Of a stretch of 40,390 nt of DNA, positions 7,500 through 15,177 are shown one piece after another. The translations under genes and the position numbers were made by a program. Below the pieces are notes generated by a model, which was given only the letters and a program-made list of their open reading frames with translations, made no database searches and was not told where the DNA came from. Position 1 is the first letter of the stretch; every line of letters starts with the position of its first letter. The stretch comes from Streptomyces glaucescens (GTDB lineage Bacteria > Actinomycetota > Actinomycetes > Streptomycetales > Streptomycetaceae), in contig NZ_MUND01000199.1 in NCBI RefSeq assembly GCF_002154375.1, positions 1-40,390 of the forward strand. The letters are read 5' to 3'.

Positions 7500-8130
7500 C
7501 CAGTGCGCAGGGCAGCCCCGGGAAGGCCTCGGGGCCGTCGCCCGCGGTGAACCGGTAGGGCTCGTCGGGGAGCACGACCAGGTCCGGGCGGGCCGCGGTC
7601 AGCTCGTCGAGCGGGACGCGGGGGTACCGCTCGGCGTGGTCCGCGTACAGGTGGTCCACGCCGAGCCGGGTGAGCACGTCGCCGGCGAAGGTGTCCCGGC
7701 CCAGCACCATCCACGGCCGCCGCCAGATCGGCACCACGGCCGTCGTACGCCGCTCCGGGACCGGCGGGGCCGCCCAGGCCGCCTCCGCCTCGTCCAGCCA
7801 GCGGGGCCGGCCCGGCGCACCGCACGCCGCCAGCACCCGGGCCAGCTCGCGGAAGGCCTGCGGCACGTCCCGCACCTCGGTCACCAGCACCTCGGCACCC
7901 GCCGCGCGCAGGGCGTCCAGATCGGGGGCCCGGTTCTCCTCCTCGTTGGCGATCACCAGGTCGGGGGCGAGCGCGAGGATCCGCTCGGTCTTCGGGTTCT
8001 TGGTGCCACCGACGCGGGTGACCTCGAGGTCCGCCGGATGGCTGCACCAGTCGGTGACGCCGGCCAGCACCCCGGGCACGGTCGCGGCCACCGCCTCGGT
8101 GAGCGACGGCACCAGGGAGACGACCCGCAC
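7411..8130 (-). CDS. Helical-backbone metal-receptor / cobalamin-binding-like protein
   Basis: This 239-aa protein has the BtuF/FhuD fold pattern: MRVVSLVPSLTE at the N-terminus, TKNPKTERILALAPDLVIANEEEN, then RRPWMVLGRDTFAGDVLTRLG and ARPDLVVLPDEPYRF. Such proteins normally deliver cobalamin, haem or siderophores to ABC transporters, but this one has no signal peptide and no ABC genes next to it, so it may act in the cytoplasm. GTG start at 8130 shares one base with the TAG stop of the upstream XRE-cupin gene (TAGTG), which points to coupled translation. Its 3' end overlaps the TDT transporter gene by 89 bp, tail to tail. Confidence 0.82.
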   Translation of the reverse strand: MRVVSLVPSLTEAVAATVPGVLAGVTDWCSHPADLEVTRVGGTKNPKTERILALAPDLVIANEEENRAPDLDALRAAGAEVLVTEVRDVPQAFRELARVLAACGAPGRPRWLDEAEAAWAAPPVPERRTTAVVPIWRRPWMVLGRDTFAGDVLTRLGVDHLYADHAERYPRVPLDELTAARPDLVVLPDEPYRFTAGDGPEAFPGLPCALVSGRHLTWYGPSLAEAPRVLGAALRAAVR

Positions 8131-8696
8131 TACCGGTGCCGGTCCTGGACGGCCTCGATGTGCTCCGCCACGGCCACGACGAGCACCCGGGTCTCCGGCA
8201 CGGTGGCCCGCCAGCGGTGCCGTACGCCGCCGGTGAGGTACAGGGTGTCCCCGCGGCCGAGCCGGTACGCGCGGCCCTCCGCCTCGATCTCGACGGCGCC
8301 GTCCGCGACGTACATCAGCTGGTCGTTGCGGTGCTGGAACTCGCGGCCCGCGTCATGGTCGCCGGTGAACTCCGAGGCGTGCATCTGGTGGTGGCCGCGG
8401 ACCAGGGACCGCACCTGCGGCTGGAGCACCGGCTCGGCCTCCTCCGCGCGCACCACGTCGACGCTGCACGCCGGGTCGGCGGCGGCGAGGAGTTCCACGG
8501 CGGTGGTGCGCAGCGCGTCGGCGACCTTCTCCAGGGAGCTGCGGCTGGGCCGCGCGCGGTCGTTCTCGACCTGGCTCAGGAAGGGCACCGACAGGCCGCT
8601 GCGCTCGGCCACGACGGCGAGGGTGAGCTCCAGGGCCCGGCGCCGCCGCCGGACGGCCGCGCCCACCCGAAGGGGCTGTTCTTTGTGGTCGCCCAT
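8130..8696 (-). CDS. XRE-family regulator with C-terminal cupin domain
   Basis: This 188-aa protein combines an N-terminal helix-turn-helix (about 10-70: LELTLAVVAERSGLSVPFLSQVEND) with a C-terminal cupin (about 110-180: GREFQHRNDQLMYVADGAVEIEAEG, LGRGDTLYL). The XRE-cupin architecture is common in regulators that sense a small metabolite in the barrel. The ATG at 8696 is preceded by GGAGGG about 10 nt upstream. It is co-transcribed with the metal-receptor gene downstream. Its promoter and a tandem repeat lie in the leader. Confidence 0.9.
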   Translation of the reverse strand: MGDHKEQPLRVGAAVRRRRRALELTLAVVAERSGLSVPFLSQVENDRARPSRSSLEKVADALRTTAVELLAAADPACSVDVVRAEEAEPVLQPQVRSLVRGHHQMHASEFTGDHDAGREFQHRNDQLMYVADGAVEIEAEGRAYRLGRGDTLYLTGGVRHRWRATVPETRVLVVAVAEHIEAVQDRHR

Positions 8697-8714
8697 CGCT
8701 CCGGCTCCCTCCTT

Positions 8715-8759
8715 CGCTCGTCGTGTTCCCGCTCGTCGTGTGCCCGCTCGTCGTGTGCC
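8715..8759 (-). repeat. Three tandem 15-bp repeats in the XRE-cupin leader
   Basis: The unit CGCTCGTCGTGTNCC (plus-strand sense) is repeated three times head to tail at 8715-8729, 8730-8744 and 8745-8759, with one variable base. It lies between the likely transcription start (about 8775) and the ribosome site, so it would be in the mRNA leader. Confidence 0.8.
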
Positions 8760-8780
8760 TGCCGATGAGTGGTTGTCTGC

Positions 8781-8810
8781 ACCCTACGCATGTTCGGCAA
8801 ACCGTTTCAG
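8781..8810 (-). promoter_or_regulatory. Likely promoter of the XRE-cupin operon
   Basis: On the minus strand a CTGAAA box (8810-8805) is followed after 18 bp by TAGGGT (8786-8781), a good Streptomyces HrdB-type -10. The leader would be about 80 nt and contain the three tandem repeats. Confidence 0.5.
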
Positions 8811-9059
8811 GGCCCCGTCACATCGTCGGCACACTGCGTCGGGTGAGACCTCACGGTTCGCGCCAGTGGATCAGCGGTCCGCGCGCCGCGGGAGGGCGGC
8901 CCCGAAACGGCACCGGCCCTCGAACCGTACGAGTGTTCGCTCATTCTTTTCAATGCGGGCGCCGTCCGCGATGTTCCTGGCCCCCGCCGGATCCCGCTCG
9001 GGTGTGGGCGTCGCGCTGTGTGGTTGTCCGAATCCTTGTCGTACGTCCGCCGTGCACCA
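8811..9059. other. Intergenic spacer, no gene seen
   Basis: No convincing coding frame occurs here. The only structure noted is an inverted repeat CGAAC-N9-GTTCG at 8921-8939 and a short AT-richer patch around 8940-8955. The large open frames crossing the stretch have low-complexity translations. Confidence 0.5.
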
Positions 9060-9100
9060 CGAGGGGCGGGCCGCACCGCATCGGTGTGGCCCGCCCCTCG
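9060..9100. terminator. Strong hairpin terminator after the betaine transporter operon
   Basis: Arms 9060-9077 and 9083-9100 pair over 18 positions (one G-T) around the loop GCATC. It lies 23 bp beyond the stop of the permease-binding-protein gene on the minus strand. Confidence 0.8.
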
Positions 9101-9123
9101 CCCGGGCGGTCGGGTCCGTCAGG

Positions 9124-10953
9124 TCACCCGGCCGCCTGGCTTCCGCCGCCCCGGCCGTCGACCGGGGCCCACCGGTCCACCAGGCCGGGGTTCTCCTTCA
9201 GCCAGGCGCGGACGGCGTCCTGCTCCCCGCCCTTCCCGGCCTTGGTGATCCGCGACTCCAGGCCGGTGAGCTGCTGCTCGGTCATCGAGAAGTCCTTCAG
9301 CCACCGGCCGACCTCGGGGTGCTCGGCGGCGAAGCCCTTGCGGGACAGTGTGTGCACCCCGTCGCCCGCGCCCCAGGCGCCCCTGGGGTCCGCCAGCTTC
9401 TTCAGGTCGTAGTCGCTGTACGCCCAGTGGGGCGACCAGAGCGTCACGACGACCGGCTTCTTCTGGGCGTACGCGCGCTTCAGCTCGGCGAGCATCGCGG
9501 GCGTGGAGCCGTCGACGACGTCGTACGCGCCCTCCAGGCCGTACTCCTTCATGACCTTGCTCTTGAGCAGGCCCATCATCCCGGCGCTGGGCTCGATGCC
9601 GACGATCTTGCCGCCGAACTCACCGGCGTGCTTCTTCAGGTCGTCGAGGGAGTTCACGTCCTTCATGTACGCCGGGACGGTCAGCTCCAGCGAGGTCGGC
9701 CCGTACCACTTGCCGAGGTCGTCGAGCTGATCGCCGTACTTCTTCCAGTACTCGGCGTGGGTGGTCGGCAGCCAGGCGTCGGTCTGGAAGTCGACCTGGC
9801 CGGTGGCGAGGCCGGTGTAGAGCGGGCCCGCGGCGTACTGGGTGGTCGTGACGTCGAAGCCGCGCTGCTCCAGGATCTCCTTCCAGAGGTACGTCGAGGC
9901 GATGCCCTCGTCCCACGGGATGTACCCGATGGTGATCTCCTTGCCCCGGCCCACGTTCGCCGCCGAGGCCTCGGCGGTGCCTGCCGAGGACCCGAACACG
10001 CCCATGCCGCCCGCGACCAGCGCGAGCACGGCCACGCCGACGACCGGGACGACCGGCCGGGGACGGTGCGCCCAGACCGCCTTCGCGCCGCTCGCCACCC
10101 GCGCCTTCGCGGCGGCCCGGCGGCCGAGCGGGGAGATCTGCGTGCCCAGGGCGCTGGTCATCCGGTCCAGGTAGACGGCGAGGACGACGATGGCGACGCC
10201 GGCCTCGAAGCCGTAGCCGATCTCCAGCTGGCCGATCGCCTCGTTGACCGCGCCGCCGAGACCGCCGGTGCCGGCCATGCCCGCGATGACGACCATCGAC
10301 AGACCCAGCATGATCACCTGGTTGACGCCCGCCATGACGGTCGGCAGGGCGAGCGGCAGCTGCACCCGCAAAAGGATGTCCCGGGGCGTCGTGCCGAACG
10401 CCTCGGCGGCCTCCACCAGCTCCTTGTCGACCTGGCGGATGCCCAGTTCGGTCATCCGGACGCCCGGGGCGATCGCGAAGATCAGCGTGGCGATGACACC
10501 GGCGGCGGTGCCGAGACCGAAGAAGAGGATGGCCGGGATCAGCAGCACCATCGACGGCATGGTCTGGAGCAGGTCCAGGACCGGCCGCACGGTCGCGCTG
10601 ACCCGCCGGGAACGGGCCGCCCAGATGCCCAGCGGTACGGCGATCACCAGGGCGATCACGGTCGCGACCAGGACCAGGGAGAGGGTCGACATGGCCCGCT
10701 CCCACAGGTCGAGGGAGTCGACCAGCGCGAAGCCCGCGAAGGCGAGCACGCCCGCGACGAGGCCGCGCAGCCACCACGCCAGCACCGCGAGGATGCCCGC
10801 GAGCAGCAGTGGCTCGGGGGCTGCCAGCACCGCGTCGATGCCGTCGTACATGCCCTCGACGAGCGCCTTGACCGCGTCGAAGAGCCAGGAGAGATGGGTC
10901 AGCAGCCAGTCGACCCCGGAGTCGACCCAGTCGCCGAGCTGAAGCCTAGGCAC
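9124..10953 (-). CDS. Glycine betaine/choline ABC transporter, permease fused to substrate-binding domain
   Basis: This 609-aa fusion has a ProW/OpuAB-type permease in about residues 1-300, with the EAA loop EAAEAFGTTPRDILLRVQLP, then a linker helix (PVVPVVGVAVLALVAGGMGVFG). An OpuAC-type binding domain follows from about 335 (ITIGYIPWDEGIASTYLWKEIL; YEL-like aromatic cage region PTTHAEYWKKYGD). Such fusions import quaternary-amine osmoprotectants, and the binding domain is displayed outside, tethered by the last helix. GTG start at 10953 overlaps the ATPase stop by 8 bp. It forms an operon with the ATPase and ends at a strong terminator. Confidence 0.93.
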   Translation of the reverse strand: MPRLQLGDWVDSGVDWLLTHLSWLFDAVKALVEGMYDGIDAVLAAPEPLLLAGILAVLAWWLRGLVAGVLAFAGFALVDSLDLWERAMSTLSLVLVATVIALVIAVPLGIWAARSRRVSATVRPVLDLLQTMPSMVLLIPAILFFGLGTAAGVIATLIFAIAPGVRMTELGIRQVDKELVEAAEAFGTTPRDILLRVQLPLALPTVMAGVNQVIMLGLSMVVIAGMAGTGGLGGAVNEAIGQLEIGYGFEAGVAIVVLAVYLDRMTSALGTQISPLGRRAAAKARVASGAKAVWAHRPRPVVPVVGVAVLALVAGGMGVFGSSAGTAEASAANVGRGKEITIGYIPWDEGIASTYLWKEILEQRGFDVTTTQYAAGPLYTGLATGQVDFQTDAWLPTTHAEYWKKYGDQLDDLGKWYGPTSLELTVPAYMKDVNSLDDLKKHAGEFGGKIVGIEPSAGMMGLLKSKVMKEYGLEGAYDVVDGSTPAMLAELKRAYAQKKPVVVTLWSPHWAYSDYDLKKLADPRGAWGAGDGVHTLSRKGFAAEHPEVGRWLKDFSMTEQQLTGLESRITKAGKGGEQDAVRAWLKENPGLVDRWAPVDGRGGGSQAAG

Positions 10954-12025
10954 CGGCGGTCACCTTCCCCTCGCGCGGGCTGTCACAGGGCGCGGGGCCG
11001 CCCGTCTCGTCACCGAGGAAGCCGACGAGGCGCTGCCTCGGGACGACGCCGACGACCTCACGTCCGGCGTCCAGCACGGCGACCGGGTGCGGCACGCGCG
11101 CGCTCATCGCGCACAGCTCGGTGAACGGGGTGTCCGGCGTCGCGGTCTCACACCCGCAGGTCCCCTCGTCGCCGCGCAGCTCGGTGTCCATCACGGCGGC
11201 GGCGGTCAGCACCCGGGAGCGGTCGACGTCCTGGATGAAGGAGGCGACGTAGTCGTTCGCGGGGCGCAGCAGGATGTCCTCGGCGGTGCCGGTCTGCACG
11301 ATCCGGCCGTCGCGCATCACGGCGATGCGGTCGCCCAGGCGCATGGCCTCGTTGAGGTCGTGGGTGATGAAGACGATCGTCTTCTTCAGGGTCTGCTGCA
11401 GGGTGAGCAGCTGGTCCTGCATGTCGCGGCGGATCAGCGGGTCCAGGGCGCTGAACGACTCGTCCATGAGGAGCAGGTCGGCGTCGGTGGCGAGGGCGCG
11501 GGCCAGGCCGACGCGCTGCTGCATGCCGCCGGACAGCTCGTCGGGCCAGGACTTCTCCCAGCCGGCCAGACCGCACAGGGCCAGCGCCTCGCCGGCGCGG
11601 CGCTCGCGCTCGGCGCGGGGCACGCCCTGCACGGCCAGACCGTAGGCCGCGTTCTCCAGCACGCTGCGGTGCGGGAACAGCGCGAAGTGCTGGAAGACCA
11701 TGCTGATCTTGCGGGCCCGGACCGCGCGCAGCTCGCGGTCGCCGAGCGCGGTGAGGTCCTGGCCGTCGAAGCGGACCGTTCCGGCGGTCGGCTCCAGCAG
11801 CCCGTTCAGCATGCGCAGCAGCGTGGACTTCCCGGATCCCGACAGGCCCATGACGACGAAGATCTGACCGGGTTCGACGGTGAAGGAGGCGTCGATCACG
11901 GCGGCGGTGGTGCCGTCGGCGCGCAGCTCCTCGCGGTCGGCACCGGCGCGGAGCCGGTCGACTGCCTCGTCCGGTCGTCTGCCGAACACCTTGTACAGGT
12001 GATCGGCCTCAAGCCTGGATGACAC
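10946..12025 (-). CDS. Glycine betaine/choline ABC transporter ATPase (ProV/OpuAA-like)
   Basis: This 359-aa ABC ATPase has Walker A GLSGSGKST (60-68), signature LSGGMQQ (164-170) and Walker B LLLMDE (184-189). The N-terminal residues before the ATPase core (KVFGRRPDEAVDRLRAG) are typical of ProV. The C-terminal part after about 265 resembles CBS domains, which in OpuA sense ionic strength; it contains an unusual GTCGCE segment. GTG start at 12025 has GAGAGG about 6 nt upstream. Energises import through the fused permease-binding protein encoded next. Confidence 0.94.
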   Translation of the reverse strand: MSSRLEADHLYKVFGRRPDEAVDRLRAGADREELRADGTTAAVIDASFTVEPGQIFVVMGLSGSGKSTLLRMLNGLLEPTAGTVRFDGQDLTALGDRELRAVRARKISMVFQHFALFPHRSVLENAAYGLAVQGVPRAERERRAGEALALCGLAGWEKSWPDELSGGMQQRVGLARALATDADLLLMDESFSALDPLIRRDMQDQLLTLQQTLKKTIVFITHDLNEAMRLGDRIAVMRDGRIVQTGTAEDILLRPANDYVASFIQDVDRSRVLTAAAVMDTELRGDEGTCGCETATPDTPFTELCAMSARVPHPVAVLDAGREVVGVVPRQRLVGFLGDETGGPAPCDSPREGKVTAGA

Positions 12026-12221
12026 ACGTACCTCTCGTCATGGACGGCAACAAAACGGAGCGAAGGGGCGCACGGATTCAGCTGGGTGCGCAACCGGCAT
12101 CGCTCCGAGGCGGCCCCTGCCCGGGCCGCCCGGCGACAAACGCACAAGTGGGCCAGTTCACGAGGGATGCGCAGGGCGCAACGCGTTGCCGGTGCGGACA
12201 TGGCTGTCGGTGGCGTACGGC

Positions 12222-13154
12222 ATGATGCGAGGCGTGACCGGACGACTGATGCTCCTCGACACCGCCTCGCTCTACTTCCGCGCCTACTTCGGTGTGCCGG
12301 AGTCCGTGAAGGCCCCGGACGGCACGCCGGTGAACGCCGTGCGCGGGCTGCTGGAATTCATCGACCGGCTGGTCAGGGACCACCGCCCCGAGCACCTGGT
12401 GGCCTGCATGGACGCCGACTGGCGCCCGAAGTGGCGGGTCGACCTGATCCCCTCCTACAAGGCGCACCGCGTCGCCGAGGAGCGCCCGGTGGGCCCGGAC
12501 CAGGAGGAGGTGCCGGACACCCTCTCCCCGCAGGTCCCGATCATCGAGGCGGTGCTCGACGCGCTGGGCATCGCGCGGGTGGGCGTCGAGGGTTACGAGG
12601 CGGACGACGTCATCGGCACCTTCACCGCCCGCGCCGACGGCCCGGTCGACATCGTCACCGGCGACCGCGACCTGTACCAGCTGGTGGACGACGCGTCCGG
12701 GGTGCGCGTGCTGTATCCGCTCAAGGGCGTCGGCACCCTCCAGATCACCGACGAGGCGTGGCTGCGCGAGAAGTACGGCGTCGACGGCAGCGGGTACGCG
12801 GACCTGGCGCTGCTGCGCGGCGACCCCAGCGACGGGCTGCCCGGGGTGGCCGGCATCGGCGAGAAGACGGCCGCCAAGCTGCTCGCCGAGTTCGGCGACC
12901 TGGCCGGCGTCCTGGCAGCCGTGGAGGACCCGCACGCCAGGCTCACACCGACCCAGCGCAAGCGGCTGACGGAGGCCCGGCCGTATCTGGCGGTCGCCCC
13001 GAAGGTGGTCCGGGTCGCCGGCGACGTCCCGCTGCCCGACGTCGACACCGCCCTGCCGCGGGCCCCGCGCGACGCCGAGGCGGTCGAGGCCATCGGGGAG
13101 CGGTGGGGGCTGGGCGGTTCCCTGCGCCGCCTGCTGGTGACGCTGGGCGCCTGA
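12222..13154 (+). CDS. 5'-3' exonuclease family protein
   Basis: This stand-alone homologue of the N-terminal 5'-nuclease domain of DNA polymerase I has about 310 aa. Acidic metal-binding residues are seen in LLDTAS, GYEADDVIGT and VTGDRDLYQL. The helix-3-turn-helix DNA-binding motif is GDPSDGLPGVAGIGEKTA. The family removes RNA primers and flaps. The start is uncertain: ATG 12222 (GGTGG 8 nt upstream), ATG 12225, GTG 12234 and ATG 12249 are all in frame; the conserved region begins at MLLDTASLYFRAYFG. It is divergent from the betaine transporter operon. Confidence 0.88.
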   Translation: MMRGVTGRLMLLDTASLYFRAYFGVPESVKAPDGTPVNAVRGLLEFIDRLVRDHRPEHLVACMDADWRPKWRVDLIPSYKAHRVAEERPVGPDQEEVPDTLSPQVPIIEAVLDALGIARVGVEGYEADDVIGTFTARADGPVDIVTGDRDLYQLVDDASGVRVLYPLKGVGTLQITDEAWLREKYGVDGSGYADLALLRGDPSDGLPGVAGIGEKTAAKLLAEFGDLAGVLAAVEDPHARLTPTQRKRLTEARPYLAVAPKVVRVAGDVPLPDVDTALPRAPRDAEAVEAIGERWGLGGSLRRLLVTLGA

Positions 13155-13181
13155 GGGTACCCGGTCGATCGCCGGGGGCGC

Positions 13182-13200
13182 CGCGCCGGCGTCCGGCGCG
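13182..13200. terminator. Hairpin after the exonuclease gene
   Basis: Perfect 8-bp arms (13182-13189 CGCGCCGG, 13193-13200 CCGGCGCG) enclose a 3-nt loop, 28 bp past the stop. There is no T-tract, so termination strength is uncertain. Confidence 0.45.
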
Positions 13201-13266
13201 TGCTCCGGGAGGCGACACGCACGCCGGACTCGCGGGGAGTGGTGTCGGTCAAGCGGGGAGAATGCT

Positions 13267-13286
13267 AACTTAGGTAAGCCTAAGTT
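13267..13286. promoter_or_regulatory. Iron box (DtxR/DmdR-type operator)
   Basis: AACTTAGG-TAAG-CCTAAGTT is a perfect 8-bp inverted repeat around 4 nt and contains the TTAGG...CCTAA core of the DtxR/DmdR1 iron box. It ends 20 bp before the start of the siderophore-interacting protein, so iron-loaded DmdR would block transcription or early elongation. Confidence 0.85.
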
Positions 13287-13306
13287 GAGGGAACAGGGAG
13301 GCCGTC

Positions 13307-14158
13307 ATGGCAGAACGTCCGGCCAGGAAGCCGCGGAGGGCCCACTCGGCACAGGTCGTCCGCACCGAACGGCTCACCCCGCACATGCAGCGCGTGGTGC
13401 TCGGCGGCCCCGGACTCGCCGCGTTCACCGCGGGCACCCACACCGACCACTACGTGAAACTCCTGTTCCCGCCGGCCGAGGGCATCACCTACCCGGAGCC
13501 GTTCGACCTGGAGCGGATCCGCGAGGAACTCCCCCGCGACCAGTGGCCGGTGACCCGGACGTACACGGTACGGGCCTGGGACCCCGAACTGCGCGAACTG
13601 ACCCTGGACTTCGTGCTGCACGGCGACGAGGGCCTGGCCGGCCCCTGGGCGATGCGCGCCCTGCCGGGCGACACCGTCCGCTTCCTGGGCCCCGGCGGCG
13701 CCTACGCGCCCGACCCGGACGCCGACTGGCACCTCCTCGCCGGCGACGAGAGCGCGCTGCCCGCCATCGCGGCCACCCTGGAGGCACTGCCCGACGGCGC
13801 CGAGGTCCGGGCGTTCGTGGAGGTCGCCGGCCCCGTGGAGGAGCAGAAGATCGACTGCGACGTGGACATCGTCTGGCTGCACCGGGGCAACCGCCCGGTG
13901 GGACAGGCCCTGGTCGAGGCCGTGCGCGCACTGGCCTTCCCGGAGGGCCGGGTGCACGCCTTCGTGCACGGCGAGGCCGCCTGCGTGAAGGAGCTGCGCC
14001 GGCTGCTGCGCGTCGAGCACCGGATCCCCCGCGAGGACCTGTCCGTCTCCGGCTACTGGCGCCTCGGTCACGACGAGGACGGCTGGCAGGCCGCCAAGCG
14101 GGACTGGAACGCCAGGATCGAGGCGGAGCAGGAGGGCGCCCCCGCGTCCGCCGCGTGA
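13307..14158 (+). CDS. Siderophore-interacting protein (FAD-binding ferric-siderophore reductase)
   Basis: This 283-aa SIP/ViuB-family flavoprotein reduces ferric siderophores in the cytoplasm to release iron. The FAD motif RTYTVR is at 84-89, and the C-terminal NAD(P)H/SIP domain shows LAGDESALPAIAATLEALP and VHGEAACVKELRRLL. ATG 13307 is preceded by GGGAGG 6 nt upstream and by an iron box, so expression is expected under iron starvation. It is monocistronic; the nearest downstream gene begins 89 bp later without evident co-function. Confidence 0.95.
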   Translation: MAERPARKPRRAHSAQVVRTERLTPHMQRVVLGGPGLAAFTAGTHTDHYVKLLFPPAEGITYPEPFDLERIREELPRDQWPVTRTYTVRAWDPELRELTLDFVLHGDEGLAGPWAMRALPGDTVRFLGPGGAYAPDPDADWHLLAGDESALPAIAATLEALPDGAEVRAFVEVAGPVEEQKIDCDVDIVWLHRGNRPVGQALVEAVRALAFPEGRVHAFVHGEAACVKELRRLLRVEHRIPREDLSVSGYWRLGHDEDGWQAAKRDWNARIEAEQEGAPASAA

Positions 14159-14183
14159 CCCACGCCCCGCGTCCGCCGCGTGA
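14140..14183 (+). repeat. 19-bp direct repeat over the SIP gene stop codon
   Basis: CCCCGCGTCCGCCGCGTGA occurs at 14140-14158, where the last three bases are the stop codon, and again exactly at 14165-14183, just outside the gene. It appears to be a short tandem duplication of the gene end. Confidence 0.85.
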
Positions 14184-14247
14184 TCCGCTCCCCCGTGCCC
14201 ACGGGCGCCGGAAGCCGTCCCGGACGGAGCGCCTACGCTGGACCGCG

Positions 14248-15177
14248 ATGAGACGCAAGGCCCGTATTCCGCCCGCCCCGCTGCCCCAGCGCCAGGGGGT
14301 CGACCCGGTGCGCGTGCGGCTGCCCGCCGAGGGACCGTGGGCCACCGTCCGCGACCATCTGGTGGAGCGGCTGTCGGGGGCGGGGCCCGGAGTCGTCGAC
14401 GGGATGTTCGACGCCGGGAGGATCGTCGGGGCGGACGGCGCCGCGGTGCCGGCTGACGCCCCGTATCGGCCCGGGATGTTCGTGTGGTTCCACCGGGAGC
14501 TGCCCGAGGAGGTCCCGGTGCCGTTCCCGCTGCGGATCGTGCACCGCGACGAGCACATCGTCGTCGTCGACAAACCGCACTTCCTGGCCACCACTCCACG
14601 CGGCAGCCATGTCGCCGAGACCGCGCTCGCCCGGCTCCGCCGCGAGCTGGGCATCCCGACGCTCGGCGCCGCCCACCGGCTGGACCGGCTCACGGCCGGG
14701 CTGGTGCTGTTCACCGTGCGCCCGCAGGAGCGGGGCGCGTACCAGACGCTGTTCCGGGACCGGCTGGTACGCAAGGAGTACGAGGCGATCGCGCCGTACG
14801 ATCCGGCGCTCGCCCTGCCCCGGACCCTGCGCAGCCGGATCATCAAGGAACGCGGATCGCTCACGGCCGTCGAGGTGGCGGGCGAGCCGAACGCGGTCAG
14901 CCGGATCGAGCTGCTCGAACACCGTGACGGCCTGGGCCGGTACCGGCTGTTGCCCGGCACGGGCCAGACCCATCAGCTGCGGGTACACATGAACGCGCTG
15001 GGGCTGCCGATCCTCGGCGACCCCCTCTACCCGGTGGTGGCCGACCCCGTCCCGGCCGGCGACTTCCGTGATCCGCTCCAACTGCTGGCGCGGGAGCTGG
15101 AGTTCACCGATCCGGTGACGGGAGTGGCACACCGCTTCCGCAGCACGCGCACGCTTGCCGCCTGGCCCGGTCAGTAG
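14248..15177 (+). CDS. RluA-family RNA pseudouridine synthase
   Basis: This 309-aa pseudouridine synthase has the catalytic Asp146 in AAHRLDRLTAGLVLF, the LVRKEYEAI strand and the C-terminal GTGQTHQLRVHM motif. It converts specific uridines in rRNA or tRNA to pseudouridine; the target cannot be told. The N-terminal ~90 residues are not an obvious S4 domain. The frame is open far upstream through the SIP gene region, but the conserved protein begins at ATG 14248. Its end overlaps the convergent P450 gene by 7 bp. Confidence 0.92.
   Translation: MRRKARIPPAPLPQRQGVDPVRVRLPAEGPWATVRDHLVERLSGAGPGVVDGMFDAGRIVGADGAAVPADAPYRPGMFVWFHRELPEEVPVPFPLRIVHRDEHIVVVDKPHFLATTPRGSHVAETALARLRRELGIPTLGAAHRLDRLTAGLVLFTVRPQERGAYQTLFRDRLVRKEYEAIAPYDPALALPRTLRSRIIKERGSLTAVEVAGEPNAVSRIELLEHRDGLGRYRLLPGTGQTHQLRVHMNALGLPILGDPLYPVVADPVPAGDFRDPLQLLARELEFTDPVTGVAHRFRSTRTLAAWPGQ

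Noticed and set aside
8576..8800. Frame with HDER repeats upstream of the XRE-cupin gene
   Set aside because: It is out of frame with the XRE protein and arises from the tandem DNA repeat; no conserved domain.
8921..8939. CGAAC-N9-GTTCG as a LexA box
   Set aside because: The Streptomyces LexA site has a 4-nt spacer (CGAAC-N4-GTTCG); the 9-nt spacer and lack of a repair gene next to it do not fit.
7486..11124. A plus-strand open frame of 1212 codons, and similarly long ones at 20046-22955 and 18135-19895
   Set aside because: They run antisense to well-recognised genes (betaine transporter, helicase, rarA). Their translations are low-complexity Gly/Arg/Ala strings, as expected for shadow frames in very GC-rich DNA.
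12178..12189. Perfect 12-bp palindrome GCAACGCGTTGC between the betaine transporter and the exonuclease gene
   Set aside because: About ten 12-bp dyads are expected by chance in a window of this size; no second copy was seen, so I give it no operator status.
12026..12221. A c-di-AMP (ydaO) riboswitch in the betaine transporter leader
   Set aside because: Such riboswitches occur before osmoprotectant genes, but I could not find the conserved actinobacterial core sequences here.
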